DNA of 64,000 nt from an uncultured Flavobacteriaceae bacterium (GCA_947502635.1 CANNAN010000002.1:186001-250000), one strand, 5' to 3'; shown: positions 7,787 through 17,153, numbered from the stretch's first letter. Notes: a model not told the origin generated them from the letters alone. Numbers and translations: made by a program.

Positions 7787-9244
7787 ATGAAATTAAAAAA
7801 ACTCTCTTTACGTACTCGTATTTTTTTAGCAATGATACTGCTAGTTTTACTAGCATCCATTCTTATTTCGGCAGTAGCGATCTATCAATATAAAGAAGAG
7901 CGACAAGATTACCATAGAGGGCGTTTAGAACGTAAAGAGGAAAACATTCAAACACATCTTAAACGTGTTTTAAATGGTAGGCAGAACTCTTGGGAAGTAA
8001 AAACAGAAAACATCCCATTAATTTTCAAAGAAGAAATATATAACGTTGCAGATATTCATAAACTTCAAATTAATTTATACGATTTAGAAGGGGCTTTATT
8101 AATATCATCTAAGGCAGAATTACAAAGTAATGCAGCCCCTGCGTGTATTGAAGCTGAAGTTTTAAATGCAATATCTAATACTGCAGCGCATCGGTTTGTA
8201 GATAAGCATAAAGAGAATGGCGAAACATTTCAATCATCGTATACTTATATTACAGATCAAAAATCTAAATCTATAGCGATATTAAATTTACCTTATTTAG
8301 AAAAAGACGATTTCCTTTCAAAAGAACTGGAAGAATTTTTAAGACGTATAGCATATGCATACATGTTTATCTTGCTTATGGCTATTGGTATTGCATTTTT
8401 ATTATCTAAATATATAACCAAATCTTTAAAAACAATTAGTGATAAAATCAATACGACAAGATTAGAAAAACGTAATGAAAAGATAGAGGTAAATGACACG
8501 AGTGAGGAAATTTCCACTTTGGTAAGTTCCTATAATAGTATGATTGACGAGCTTGAAGAAAGTGCCGTACAATTAGCTCGTAGTGAGCGTGAACAAGCAT
8601 GGAGGGAAATGGCTAAACAAGTTGCACACGAAATTAAAAACCCGCTAACACCTATGCGTTTAACAGTGCAAAACTTTCAGCGCAAATTTGATCCTAATGA
8701 TGAAAATATCCATTCAAAATTAGATGAATATAGTCAAACACTCATTCAGCAAATAGATACCATGAGTTCTATTGCATCGGCATTTTCAAACTTTGCAAAG
8801 ATGCCAGCACAACAAAGTGAAACTTTAAATGTTGTGCAAATTGTAAAACTAGCGTTAGATATCTTTAATGAAGATTATATATTTTTTAATGCTGAAGCTG
8901 AAGAGATTATTGCAAAGTTTGATAGAACGCAATTAATTCGAGTGGTTACCAATTTAGTTAAGAATGCTATTCAGGCTATGCCAGAGAATAAAATACCAAA
9001 AATTGTTATTGATGTAGGGATGCTAAACGGAGATGTAGTCGTTATGGTCGCAGATAATGGTTCGGGTGTTTCAGAAGAGAATAAAGATAAAGTTTTTGAA
9101 CCCAAGTTTACAACAAAAACAAGTGGTATGGGGCTTGGTTTAGCGATGGTAAAAAACATAGTGGAAACTTATAAAGGCACCATAACATTCAAATCGGAAA
9201 AAAATAAAGGCACTACATTTAGGGTAAGCTTTCCTAAAGAATAA
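7787..9244 (+). CDS. NtrY-like sensor histidine kinase
   Basis: A 485-residue membrane kinase with two transmembrane segments (about 11-33 and 190-207) enclosing a periplasmic sensor domain, then HAMP-like linker, then kinase core. The phospho-acceptor His-281 lies in QVAHEIKNPLTPM, the proline-containing H-box typical of the NtrY group. The N box is NLVKNAIQAM, followed by DNGSGV and the G2 motif SGMGLGLAMVKNIV. No response regulator is adjacent, so the partner is unknown. The ATG at 7787 gives a Lys/Arg-rich start before the first membrane helix. The next gene follows after 22 bases. Confidence 0.9.
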   Translation: MKLKKLSLRTRIFLAMILLVLLASILISAVAIYQYKEERQDYHRGRLERKEENIQTHLKRVLNGRQNSWEVKTENIPLIFKEEIYNVADIHKLQINLYDLEGALLISSKAELQSNAAPACIEAEVLNAISNTAAHRFVDKHKENGETFQSSYTYITDQKSKSIAILNLPYLEKDDFLSKELEEFLRRIAYAYMFILLMAIGIAFLLSKYITKSLKTISDKINTTRLEKRNEKIEVNDTSEEISTLVSSYNSMIDELEESAVQLARSEREQAWREMAKQVAHEIKNPLTPMRLTVQNFQRKFDPNDENIHSKLDEYSQTLIQQIDTMSSIASAFSNFAKMPAQQSETLNVVQIVKLALDIFNEDYIFFNAEAEEIIAKFDRTQLIRVVTNLVKNAIQAMPENKIPKIVIDVGMLNGDVVVMVADNGSGVSEENKDKVFEPKFTTKTSGMGLGLAMVKNIVETYKGTITFKSEKNKGTTFRVSFPKE

Positions 9245-9266
9245 TTGAATATAAACATTATATAGA

Positions 9267-9707
9267 ATGAAAAGAATATTTATACTAGTTTTTTTAATAA
9301 GCTCGATAGGCTACTCGCAGATTTTAGAGCCTGTTAAATGGTCTGCAAGTGTGAAAAAAGTTTCTAATTTGGAATATGAGTTAATTATAAATGCGGCGAT
9401 TGAACCAAACTATCATTTGTATTCGTTAAAAGTGCCTGAGGGAGGTCCATTGCCAACGATTTTTATTTTTGAAGTTAGTAAAGACTATGAGTTAGTTGGA
9501 AATATGACAGAAGATAAAGGTCATATTACTTTTGATCCTATTTTTGAATTAAATATTAAATATTTTGAAAATTCTGCAATTTTTAAGCAACGTATTAAAC
9601 TAAAAGCGAAGAAAGCACTAAAAGTTACAGGTGAAATTGAATTTATGACTTGTAATGATGCTAGTTGTGTTCCTGGATATGACGATTTTGAAATTGCGAT
9701 TCAATAA
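9267..9707 (+). CDS. Stand-alone DsbD N-terminal (alpha) domain protein
   Basis: A 146-residue secreted protein with a signal peptide (first 18 residues, ending IGYSQ) and the immunoglobulin-like DsbD alpha domain. It shows NYHLYSLKVPEGGPLPT and, near the end, a two-cysteine segment MTCNDASCVPGYDDF. In full-length DsbD this domain receives electrons from the membrane domain and passes them to periplasmic partners. Here it stands alone, without membrane or thioredoxin domains, so it probably works with a separately encoded partner. It lies 22 bases after the kinase and 16 bases before an enoyl-CoA hydratase gene. Confidence 0.8.
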   Translation: MKRIFILVFLISSIGYSQILEPVKWSASVKKVSNLEYELIINAAIEPNYHLYSLKVPEGGPLPTIFIFEVSKDYELVGNMTEDKGHITFDPIFELNIKYFENSAIFKQRIKLKAKKALKVTGEIEFMTCNDASCVPGYDDFEIAIQ

Positions 9708-9722
9708 ACTTTAAATAATATT

Positions 9723-10505
9723 ATGAGCTACGCCAATATTCTATCAGAAGAAAATAATAGTATTACCACTATAACAATCAATCGTCCGAGTAAGTTAAAT
9801 GCACTTAATAAAGAAACGATTAATGAGTTGCACGATGCCTTTAAAGAAGCAGATTTAGATAAGAACACAAAAGTTATTATTGTTACGGGTAGTGGAGAAA
9901 AAGCTTTTGTTGCTGGTGCCGATATCAGTGAGTTTGCAAATTATAATATTGAAGAAGGTAAAATATTGGCAGCTAAAGGACAAGAATTACTATTTAATTT
10001 TATTGAAAATTTATCTACGCCAGTGATAGCTGCAATAAATGGTTTTGCGCTTGGAGGCGGATTGGAATTAGCTATGGCATGTCATTTTAGAATGGCGAGC
10101 GATCATGCTAAAATGGGATTGCCAGAAGTGTCGCTTGGTGTTATTCCAGGTTATGGTGGGACACAACGTTTGCCTCAATTAGTAGGGAAAGGACGTGCTA
10201 TGGAACTCATAATGACCGCAGGAATGATTGATGCGGATAGCGCCTTAAGTTATGGATTGGTAAATCATGTAACGACACAAGAAGAATTGCTTCCTTTTTG
10301 TGAGAAAATCGCAGGTAAAATAACGCGTAACTCATCAGTAGCCATAAGTGCTGCCATTAGAGCTGTAAATGCAAATTTTAAAGATGGCGTTAATGGTTTT
10401 AATACAGAGATTCAAGAATTTGGTAATTGTTTTGGTAGTGATGATTTTACCGAAGGCACCAAAGCTTTTCTTGAAAAACGAAAAGCAGATTTTCCAGGGA
10501 AATAA
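9723..10505 (+). CDS. Enoyl-CoA hydratase/isomerase (crotonase family)
   Basis: A 260-residue crotonase-fold enzyme. The oxyanion-hole motifs AFVAGADISEFA (about residue 60) and FALGGGLELAMACHFRMAS (about 105) are present, along with the catalytic-Glu region GLPEVSLGVIPGYGGTQRLP. It probably hydrates trans-2-enoyl-CoA in fatty-acid breakdown; short-chain substrates such as crotonyl-CoA are likely given the length and motif. The gene follows the DsbD-alpha gene closely and may share its transcript, without an obvious functional link. Confidence 0.93.
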   Translation: MSYANILSEENNSITTITINRPSKLNALNKETINELHDAFKEADLDKNTKVIIVTGSGEKAFVAGADISEFANYNIEEGKILAAKGQELLFNFIENLSTPVIAAINGFALGGGLELAMACHFRMASDHAKMGLPEVSLGVIPGYGGTQRLPQLVGKGRAMELIMTAGMIDADSALSYGLVNHVTTQEELLPFCEKIAGKITRNSSVAISAAIRAVNANFKDGVNGFNTEIQEFGNCFGSDDFTEGTKAFLEKRKADFPGK

Positions 10506-10606
10506 AATTTGTTAATAACCCATTCTTACTTTAACATTTTTAAGCATAATTTATAAGTAATTTTAAAGAGCTACTCAAAGCACATTCAACCTTTAATTTT
10601 ATTATA

Positions 10607-11680
10607 ATGAATCCAAAATCTGCCATAAAAGGACGTGGTGCGCAGCGTAATGTACACAATCGTTTTTTTGAATTAAGTCACGAAATGCGTGACGATTTTC
10701 TCGAATTCTGTCGCAAAGAAGGCGAAGAAAGTGATAAAAATAAAACACAATACCTAGAAGTATTTCCTAAAACGATAGTGAACAAGGTTGAAAGTCCAGA
10801 TATTGGTCTGTCATACTCAATGAATTCGTATCAAGGTTGTGAGCATGGCTGTATTTATTGCTACGCTCGTAATAGCCATGAATATTGGGGGTATAGTGCG
10901 GGTTTGGATTTTGAACGTCGCATTATGGTAAAAAAAGCGGCTCCACAATTATTAGAGTCACAACTAAAAAAGAAAAGCTGGAAGGCGCATCCCATTGTTA
11001 TGTCTGGAAACACGGATTGTTATCAACCTGCAGAAAAACAATTTAAAATTACCAGACAATGTTTAGAGGTATTTTTAAAATATAAACATCCAGTCGCTAT
11101 TATTACAAAAAACGCATTGATTCTTAGGGATTTAGATCTTTTAAGCGCGTTAGCAAAAGATAATTTGATTGGTGTAAATATGTCAATAACCTCATTGTCT
11201 GAAGATACAAGGCGTATTTTAGAACCAAGAACAGCTACCATTAAAAAGCGTTTAGAAACCGTTAAAATTTTGAGTGAAAACGGGATTCCAGTAAATGTAA
11301 TGTTGGCACCTATTATTCCGTCTATAAATAGTCATGAAATATTGCCTTTAGCTAAAGCAGCATCAGAACATGGAGCTTTGTCGATAGCTCATACTATTGT
11401 GAGACTAAATGGTGCCATTGGCGAAATTTTTAAAGATTGGATTTATAAAACCATGCCAGATCGTGCCGAAAAAGTATTAAATCAAATAGAAAGTTGTCAT
11501 GGAGGTCGCTTAAACGATTCCCGATATGGAACCAGAATGCGGGGTGAGGGAAAAATTGCTGAACAAATTAATAGTCTGGTAAAACTAGCCAGACTTAAGT
11601 ATTTTAAAAATAAAGCAATGCCAAAACTTAATCTGAATTTACACGAAGAATATAAAGATGGTCAATTAAAATTATTCTAG
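10607..11680 (+). CDS. PA0069-family radical SAM protein
   Basis: A 357-residue radical SAM protein with the cluster-binding motif CxxxCxxC in YQGCEHGCIYCYARNSHEYW (about residues 77-92). It also has the family features VVMSGNTDCYQPAEK-like (VMSGNTDCYQPAEK) and TRRILEPRTA, followed by a GVPVNVMLAPIIP-like strand. The family (PA0069/Rv2578c) is related to spore photoproduct lyase, and its reaction is not established. A leader of about 100 bases with no gene precedes it. It has no operon partner; the next gene converges on it with a 1-base gap. Confidence 0.9.
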   Translation: MNPKSAIKGRGAQRNVHNRFFELSHEMRDDFLEFCRKEGEESDKNKTQYLEVFPKTIVNKVESPDIGLSYSMNSYQGCEHGCIYCYARNSHEYWGYSAGLDFERRIMVKKAAPQLLESQLKKKSWKAHPIVMSGNTDCYQPAEKQFKITRQCLEVFLKYKHPVAIITKNALILRDLDLLSALAKDNLIGVNMSITSLSEDTRRILEPRTATIKKRLETVKILSENGIPVNVMLAPIIPSINSHEILPLAKAASEHGALSIAHTIVRLNGAIGEIFKDWIYKTMPDRAEKVLNQIESCHGGRLNDSRYGTRMRGEGKIAEQINSLVKLARLKYFKNKAMPKLNLNLHEEYKDGQLKLF

Positions 11681-11681
11681 A

Positions 11682-11936
11682 TTATTTGCCAATACTATTT
11701 ATTTCAGCCTTAATGATCTTATCTAAGAGAATACTAGTCATAACTAAATAAAAGGATAAATAAATTAAGACCACCATAAACAAGCTAAACTCTAAAGGTG
11801 TTCCTTTTATTTTTATAGTAATTATTGATAAAATCGTTGCATGAAGAATACACCAAATAATACTTAATAGATATTTTTTTATAACCTTATTAGGTTTATT
11901 TATGTTATTTGCGGATAGTAGATTAAGGGACTTCAT
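11682..11936 (-). CDS. Small two-helix membrane protein
   Basis: An 84-residue protein with two hydrophobic segments (about 23-41 and 50-71: LLSIIWCILHATILSIITI and FSLFMVVLIYLSFYLVMTSI), separated by a short polar loop. I recognise no family. It converges on the radical SAM gene with almost no gap and lies downstream of a terminator hairpin belonging to the next minus-strand gene, so it needs its own promoter. Confidence 0.5.
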   Translation of the reverse strand: MKSLNLLSANNINKPNKVIKKYLLSIIWCILHATILSIITIKIKGTPLEFSLFMVVLIYLSFYLVMTSILLDKIIKAEINSIGK

Positions 11937-11953
11937 ATGTTTATGTGAATTAA

Positions 11954-11986
11954 TAAAAAAGTGCGGGGCTAACTAGACCCCGCACT
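11954..11986 (-). terminator. Rho-independent terminator
   Basis: AGTGCGGGG and CCCCGCACT form a perfect 9-bp stem around a 9-nt loop (11960-11986), followed on the minus strand by six T's. It terminates the secreted-protein gene at 12035-12637. Confidence 0.9.
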
Positions 11987-12034
11987 ACCAATTTAAACTA
12001 AACTAACTAAATAAGACATTAACGAGAATTTGAT

Positions 12035-12637
12035 TTAATTGTTAATGAATTTTGTGTATTCTTTGTTATTTGAATTGAGAACTATTTTATAATCTCCTCC
12101 TTTTTTAAGCTTAAAGATTTTCTTGGCTATTTGAACACCTTCGATTTTTTCTGAGTGAATTAAATGAAATCCACCATCATAATCTCCGTAAACTCTTATT
12201 TTTAATGGCTCAAGATTTGGAGAAAATTTTGTTATATAAACAAGGTCATTCTTTTCTCTTAGATGAGGTTTGAAAATAACGATTTCTTTGTTTTTATCGA
12301 AAACAACTTTTTGGCCTCTTACTGTGAAAGGAATTGTATTAATTTCGAGATCTTTGTCTACTTCGAAAAAATAATTCCCATCAGGTAATTCAGTTAAATC
12401 AAAGCCTTTTGTGTAAGTTCCAGAAGATTGAATAAGCTCTTTATATATAGTGATACCTTTGTAATTTTTAATAGATAGAAGATCACCTTCTTTTACATTA
12501 TCGATTGTTAATGCAGTCCCTTTAAGATCTTTTTCCATTTTGAAAGAAGAAATTTCAGTAGCGTTACCTATTATAACAGTTAGCATCAATGCTACTAATA
12601 ATAGGTTTTTTTTGGATGTTTTAATTACGTTTTTCAT
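12035..12637 (-). CDS. Secreted protein of unknown function
   Basis: A 200-residue protein with a signal peptide (KNLLLVALMLTVIIGNATE) followed by strand-rich sequence such as LSIKNYKGITIYKE and GNYFFEVDKDLEINTIPFTV. This resembles short T9SS-independent secreted beta-sandwich proteins common in Flavobacteriia. I recognise no family with certainty. The ATG at 12637 is chosen because a full promoter (TTTG, 18 bases, TACCTTTG) lies 32-61 bases upstream and overlaps the longer in-frame extension. It ends at a strong terminator, so it is a single-gene unit. Confidence 0.75.
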   Translation of the reverse strand: MKNVIKTSKKNLLLVALMLTVIIGNATEISSFKMEKDLKGTALTIDNVKEGDLLSIKNYKGITIYKELIQSSGTYTKGFDLTELPDGNYFFEVDKDLEINTIPFTVRGQKVVFDKNKEIVIFKPHLREKNDLVYITKFSPNLEPLKIRVYGDYDGGFHLIHSEKIEGVQIAKKIFKLKKGGDYKIVLNSNNKEYTKFINN

Positions 12638-12668
12638 AATGTTTTGATTTTTACATCGTTTAACACTA

Positions 12669-12698
12669 CAAAGGTATGTAGGAATAGGAAGGCGCAAA
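12669..12698 (-). promoter_or_regulatory. Complete Bacteroidota-type promoter
   Basis: On the minus strand, TTTG (12698-12695), 18 bases, then TACCTTTG (12676-12669) match the -33/-7 elements with near-canonical spacing. It decides the start of the secreted-protein gene at 12637. Confidence 0.8.
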
Positions 12699-12817
12699 AC
12701 ATCAGATTTGACCAATTTATATGCTATTTTATCTGTTAAATGAATGTTAAATCTATGTAAAGTTAATATAGCATATAATGATGATAATTGAATATAGGTT
12801 TTAAAAATAATATGTAG

Positions 12818-12825
12818 TAATTTTG
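12818..12825 (+). promoter_or_regulatory. -7 box for the second AraC gene
   Basis: TAATTTTG matches TAnnTTTG and lies 19 bases before the ATG at 12844. An in-frame TTG at 12823 lies inside the box, so it cannot be the start. Confidence 0.55.
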
Positions 12826-12843
12826 TTACTGATAAGCTCTAAT

Positions 12844-13716
12844 ATGATTAATAAAAAACCTACTTTAGAAAAACTTAGTCCAAGCTTTGGAAGCTCGATA
12901 TTGGTTAAACAACACATGGTTAAGGTTGATAAACATAATGCTTTTTGGCATTTTCATCCAGAACTAGAACTTGTTTATGTAAATAAAGGACAAGGAAAAA
13001 CACATATAGGTACGCATTTGTCTTATTTTAATAATAGCCAACTTATATTAATAGGATCTAATTTGCCGCATAATGGTTTTACAGATCGATTAACTGCAAA
13101 TGGAACAGAAACGACTGTTCAATTTAAATCTAATTTTTTAGGTGATGATTTTGTCAATATACCAGAGATGGCATCAATAGTATCATTATTTGACAGAGCC
13201 AAAAAAGGAATTCGATTTAAAATGGAAGCGAAAAAGATTGTTGGGCCAAAGATTGACAAGCTTCTGGAATATGAAGGTTTTGATAGGGTTTTAAAATTTT
13301 TGGAAATATTAAATCATTTAGCAAAAACAGATGATTATGCGATTTTAAATGCAGATGGTTTTGCTTTTGAAGCAGAACCGCAAGACAGTGCTAAAATTGA
13401 CATTATTTATAAACATATAAACAGAAACTTTCAAAATCATATTAGTTTAGATGAAATAGCGGATAAAGTAAGTATGACTGTTCCTGCGTTTTGTAGATAC
13501 TTTAAACGTGTTACAGGTAAAACATTTACCCAGTTAGTTAATGAGTATCGAGTGGTACATGCCACGAAACTATTAAATGAGAGTCAAATGAGTATTGCTG
13601 ACGTTTGTTTTGAATGCGGATTTAATAATTTTTCACATTTCAATAAACAGTTTAATGAAATAACTGGAAAAAGCGCATCACAATATAGAAAGGAAATAAA
13701 ACTAATTATTCAGTAA
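12844..13716 (+). CDS. AraC family transcriptional regulator with cupin domain
   Basis: A 290-residue regulator. The N-terminal cupin has a metal/ligand-like pattern HFHPELELVYVNKGQG (about residues 38-53). The C-terminal AraC domain (about 190-290) carries ISLDEIADKVSMTVPAFCRYF and a second HTH with SIADVCFECGFNNFSHFNKQF. Such cupin-AraC regulators often respond to sugars. It is divergent from the secreted-protein gene at 12035-12637, whose promoter lies about 120 bases away, making that gene a candidate target. The ATG at 12844 follows a -7 box. Confidence 0.88.
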   Translation: MINKKPTLEKLSPSFGSSILVKQHMVKVDKHNAFWHFHPELELVYVNKGQGKTHIGTHLSYFNNSQLILIGSNLPHNGFTDRLTANGTETTVQFKSNFLGDDFVNIPEMASIVSLFDRAKKGIRFKMEAKKIVGPKIDKLLEYEGFDRVLKFLEILNHLAKTDDYAILNADGFAFEAEPQDSAKIDIIYKHINRNFQNHISLDEIADKVSMTVPAFCRYFKRVTGKTFTQLVNEYRVVHATKLLNESQMSIADVCFECGFNNFSHFNKQFNEITGKSASQYRKEIKLIIQ

Positions 13717-13724
13717 GTAGCTCG

Positions 13725-14378
13725 TTAAGCGTTTCCATCCCATTCATTATAAAACTGTTTAAGATACAATTCCATAAAGGTGTGTCTGTTTGAGGCTATT
13801 TGTTTCCCTGTTTTGGTATTCATTCTATCTTTTAAGAGAAGTAGTTTTTCGTAAAAATGATTAATTGTTGGCGCAGTAGATGCTTTATATTCCGCTTTAC
13901 TCATATTAAGATTAGGAGCAATATCAGGATTATAAAGCGGTCTGTTTTTAAAGCCTCCATAGTTAAAACAGCGTGCTATGCCAATAGCTCCTATAGCATC
14001 CAACCTATCGGCGTCTTGAACGACATCTAATTCTGGAGAGCGAAATTTTTGAGTATCATTGCCGCCTTTAAAAGAAATGTTTTCAATGATATTTATAACG
14101 TGTTCAACAACTGTAGAATCTACATTAAGTTTAAATAAGAATTCCTGAGCCATTTTTGGACCAATAGTTTCATCGCCATTATGAAATTTACTATCAGCTA
14201 TATCGTGTAACAAAGCACCAAGGGATACAATAAAAGTGTCTACCTTTTCACTTTTAGAAATTAACAGAGCATTTTTGTACACACGTTCTATGTGAAACCA
14301 ATCATGCCCGCCTTCGGCATCTGCTAATTTCTCTTTTACAAAGGTGATGGTCTTTAATATAATTTTTTCTGAAGTCAT
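13725..14378 (-). CDS. HD-domain phosphohydrolase
   Basis: A 217-residue protein with HD-superfamily metal ligands: His in GGHDWFHIERVYKNA (about residue 24), the HD pair in GALLHDIADSKFHNGD (about 57-58), and the distal Asp in VVQDADRLDAIGAIGIAR. This matches the YedJ/YpgQ type of small HD hydrolases that act on nucleotides or their analogues. The exact substrate is not visible. It converges with the AraC gene (8-base gap) and is separated from the upstream minus-strand gene by a terminator. Confidence 0.9.
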   Translation of the reverse strand: MTSEKIILKTITFVKEKLADAEGGHDWFHIERVYKNALLISKSEKVDTFIVSLGALLHDIADSKFHNGDETIGPKMAQEFLFKLNVDSTVVEHVINIIENISFKGGNDTQKFRSPELDVVQDADRLDAIGAIGIARCFNYGGFKNRPLYNPDIAPNLNMSKAEYKASTAPTINHFYEKLLLLKDRMNTKTGKQIASNRHTFMELYLKQFYNEWDGNA

Positions 14379-14383
14379 GATGA

Positions 14384-14421
14384 GCTAAAAATAAAAATTC
14401 CTTTCGATTTAGAAAGGAATT
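14384..14421 (-). terminator. Rho-independent terminator
   Basis: AATTCCTTTC (14396-14405) and GAAAGGAATT (14412-14421) form a perfect 10-bp stem with a 6-nt loop; on the minus strand it runs into TTTTTATTTTT. It lies just after the AraC-GyrI gene. Confidence 0.88.
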
Positions 14422-14441
14422 AACTTATAAATTGATTTTTT

Positions 14442-15359
14442 TTATTCAATCGGTATATGTAAATCAACGATACACTTATTCTCAGGATGTTCGCGAAGGT
14501 CGTTGTGATATATTTCAAAAGGATTTTCTTCGGCTTTTTTATAGCCATTTTCATTCATCCAAATAAAAAGACTACTCCAAGATTTTTCAAAATCATTAGG
14601 CGTTATTTCAAAACGACCAACGATACATTTCCCTTTTTTAATAATTCCTGCGTCAATTTCACCTTCTATAGCAATGGCGTTATCTGTTAGTACACAAACA
14701 CTCATTCGGACCTTGTCTGGATCTGTTATTTTAAAGCTATCATGAAAAATTCTTGCCATTTTGGTTTCAGGATTTTTCATTAAACCTTCTGCTTTTGCCC
14801 ATTTCACTAATTTGTCAAATACATCTTCAACACCATGTATTCCAAAATGAGTCATACAGACAAATTTTAATTCAGGCACTTTTTTAACTTCAATATTTGC
14901 ATTCATTTTAATCCAATTTAAATGATTATTAATGTTGCAAATGTATTTGTTAAAAGGCAGGTTTTCTTGACCATTCTTGCTTTCAAGTTTACTTATTTTG
15001 CTATATTTATCTGGGTTTTCTTTTCGAAATTCGGAAGGGCTTATCCCATAAAACTTTTTAAATGCTCGGGTAAAAGAAGCATTGCTATTAAAACCATATT
15101 GTAACGAAAGCTCTGTAATGCTTATGTGTTTTTTATGTAGTAATACAGATGCTGTTTTTTCAATGCGTTTTCTAATGATGTAGGCATTGGGAGTTTCTCC
15201 AATTAGAGCTTTAAAAATTCTATGAAAATGAAATGGTGAATAAAGCGCCACCTTAGAAAGTGACTCTAATGATAATTCAGAATCAAGATTATTGTCTATA
15301 TATTTTAAAGTCAAATTAATCCGACTGATATAATCTTTTTCTATATCACTTTTAGACAT
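14442..15359 (-). CDS. AraC-type regulator with GyrI-like effector domain
   Basis: A 305-residue regulator of the Rob/SoxS-like layout. The AraC DNA-binding domain comes first (residues 10-115: LSLESLSKVALYSPFHFHRIF and ITELSLQYGFNSNASFTRAF). A GyrI-like small-molecule-binding domain follows (about 150-305, beginning NANIEVKKVPELKFVCMTHF and ending FEIYHNDLREHPENKCIVDL). Members of this architecture often sense hydrophobic compounds or drugs and activate efflux or stress genes. It is followed by its own terminator and preceded by the acyl-ACP desaturase gene 27 bases upstream. Confidence 0.9.
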   Translation of the reverse strand: MSKSDIEKDYISRINLTLKYIDNNLDSELSLESLSKVALYSPFHFHRIFKALIGETPNAYIIRKRIEKTASVLLHKKHISITELSLQYGFNSNASFTRAFKKFYGISPSEFRKENPDKYSKISKLESKNGQENLPFNKYICNINNHLNWIKMNANIEVKKVPELKFVCMTHFGIHGVEDVFDKLVKWAKAEGLMKNPETKMARIFHDSFKITDPDKVRMSVCVLTDNAIAIEGEIDAGIIKKGKCIVGRFEITPNDFEKSWSSLFIWMNENGYKKAEENPFEIYHNDLREHPENKCIVDLHIPIE

Positions 15360-15386
15360 TATTATCCATTATGGAATGACCTTGAA

Positions 15387-16379
15387 CTATTTTATAATAG
15401 CAGGTTCAACCCATTTAAATTGAAACGAATTTTCAGGTATTTTAATACGGTCAGCCAAACGATACATTCTGCCAGGAAGCTTCATAAGATAATCTCTAGC
15501 TTTTTCGGCTTCATCAGTAAGATTTGTGATTTTATCAATTTCCCAACGGTTAATTAATTTCTCTAAAATTTCCACATAATCATTAGATGTGTAAACACCA
15601 ATACGCTGTGCGGTATTAGAAAATTCATCAAAAGCGGTACTAATTTTATTTCCAGATTCCCTTAAAAAATGTGCTGGCATGGTTATTTTTTGTTTCATCA
15701 TATAATGAAATGCCATCATCATTTGGCTAGGATCTACCTTAAAAATACGCTCAACAAATTCAGAATATGCATGATGATGCCTCATTTCATCACCAGAAAT
15801 AATTTTACACATTTTGGCAAGCTGCTTATTACCTTTTTCTTTTGCTATTTTAGCCACACGATTATGAGAAACATAAGTTGCTAGCTCTTGGAAACTGGTA
15901 TAAACAAAGTTTTTATAAGGATCTCTATCGGTTCCAATATCAAAACCATCAGCAATAAGGTATTGTGTGGTTTTTTCGATTTCTCGCATATTTACACGTC
16001 CAGAAAGGTATAGGTATTTGTTAAGTACATCGCCATGACGATTTTCTTCACCAGTCCAATGGCGTACCCATTTGGCCCAAGGATTTTCTCCATCTACTTG
16101 ATTAACACCTTCAACATCCATTAACCAGGATTCGTACGTTGGTAATGCTTCCTCTGTTATCATATCACCAACCAAAACAACCCAGAAATCATATGGCAAT
16201 TCTTTAGAAAGTTCTCTTATTTCTCGGACTTCTTCAAAAAAAGTAGCTCCTTCAGAGTTTGGCAAAAAATCGGTTGGCTGCCAAATTTTTTCAATTGGGA
16301 TTAAGTATTTTTCAATTAAAGATTCAACGTCTTTTTCCAAAAACTTCATTACTTCTAATCTAACATTCTTTAACGACAT
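15387..16379 (-). CDS. Acyl-[acyl-carrier-protein] desaturase
   Basis: A 330-residue soluble di-iron desaturase that introduces a cis double bond into acyl-ACP. The two iron-binding EXXH motifs are in GEENRHGDVLNKYL (about residue 112) and GDEMRHHHAYSEFV (about 197), with the N-terminal conserved VLVGDMITEEALPTYES. Length and motifs match the plant/bacterial stearoyl-ACP desaturase family. It lies 10 bases downstream of plsC, so the pair couples making unsaturated acyl chains with loading them into phospholipid. Confidence 0.93.
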   Translation of the reverse strand: MSLKNVRLEVMKFLEKDVESLIEKYLIPIEKIWQPTDFLPNSEGATFFEEVREIRELSKELPYDFWVVLVGDMITEEALPTYESWLMDVEGVNQVDGENPWAKWVRHWTGEENRHGDVLNKYLYLSGRVNMREIEKTTQYLIADGFDIGTDRDPYKNFVYTSFQELATYVSHNRVAKIAKEKGNKQLAKMCKIISGDEMRHHHAYSEFVERIFKVDPSQMMMAFHYMMKQKITMPAHFLRESGNKISTAFDEFSNTAQRIGVYTSNDYVEILEKLINRWEIDKITNLTDEAEKARDYLMKLPGRMYRLADRIKIPENSFQFKWVEPAIIK

Positions 16380-16389
16380 CTATAATTTT

Positions 16390-17133
16390 TTATGGGTGGA
16401 TATGTTTTTTAATAGTAGTTTCAATATTATTTATAAGCTCTTGTTTGTTGGCAAAGGTACTAACTTTTAAAGGCTTATGCGCAGTAAAAGTGATATGAGT
16501 TCCTAAGCCCATAGGAAATTTTCCATAACGAACTGTTTTCCAAGAGTTATTTATAGAAATAGGAACTACTAAAGCAGATGGTGCTTTTTTAAATAGAATT
16601 TCTAAACCTTTTGTTTGAAAAGGCTTGGGATGTCCATCTTTACTTCTTGTTCCTTCTGGGAAAATAACTGCAGCCCGTTTGTTTTTTTCAATGTATTCAC
16701 CAAATTTCATGATAGCAGGTAAGGATTGTCGAGGATTCTTTCTATCAATCAAAGCAGAACCACCATGGCGTAAATTATAAGAGACGCTGGGAATGCCTTT
16801 ACCTAGTTCTATTTTACTAATAAATTTGGGGTGATGTTTTCTTAAGAAAACAGACAAAGGGGAGATGTCGTACATACTTTGATGGTTACAGACAATAATG
16901 AGTGGCTGATCTATTTCAATATCATGTTTGTTATTAAATGTAAATCGAGTCCCTAAAATATGAAGGCACCGCATTAAACACATATTCATTAAATCGGCAC
17001 TTTTTTTATGTGCATTGTAGCCAAAAATGTTAAAACATATCCATTGAATGGGATGGAATATGAGCAATGTTATTAAAAAACAAAGAAGATAAATGGTGGT
17101 TAATGGATACGACAACAATTTTTGCATGCGCAA
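16390..17133 (-). CDS. plsC: 1-acyl-sn-glycerol-3-phosphate acyltransferase
   Basis: A 247-residue membrane-associated acyltransferase with a hydrophobic N-terminus (LTTIYLLCFLITLLIFHPI). The catalytic H(x4)D motif is in CNHQSMYDISPL, and FPEGTRSKDGHPKPFQTKG is the glycerolipid acyltransferase motif III region; VVPISINN is motif IV. It acylates lysophosphatidic acid to phosphatidic acid. It overlaps no gene but lies 10 bases before the desaturase on the same strand, and 20 bases after the lipoprotein gene. Confidence 0.9.
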   Translation of the reverse strand: MRMQKLLSYPLTTIYLLCFLITLLIFHPIQWICFNIFGYNAHKKSADLMNMCLMRCLHILGTRFTFNNKHDIEIDQPLIIVCNHQSMYDISPLSVFLRKHHPKFISKIELGKGIPSVSYNLRHGGSALIDRKNPRQSLPAIMKFGEYIEKNKRAAVIFPEGTRSKDGHPKPFQTKGLEILFKKAPSALVVPISINNSWKTVRYGKFPMGLGTHITFTAHKPLKVSTFANKQELINNIETTIKKHIHP

Positions 17134-17153
17134 AAATAAGTAAAAACTAAGTT

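Noticed and set aside
7711-7893. 60-codon plus-strand ORF overlapping the start of the histidine kinase
   Set aside because: It is a chance frame overlapping the kinase N-terminus with no supporting features.
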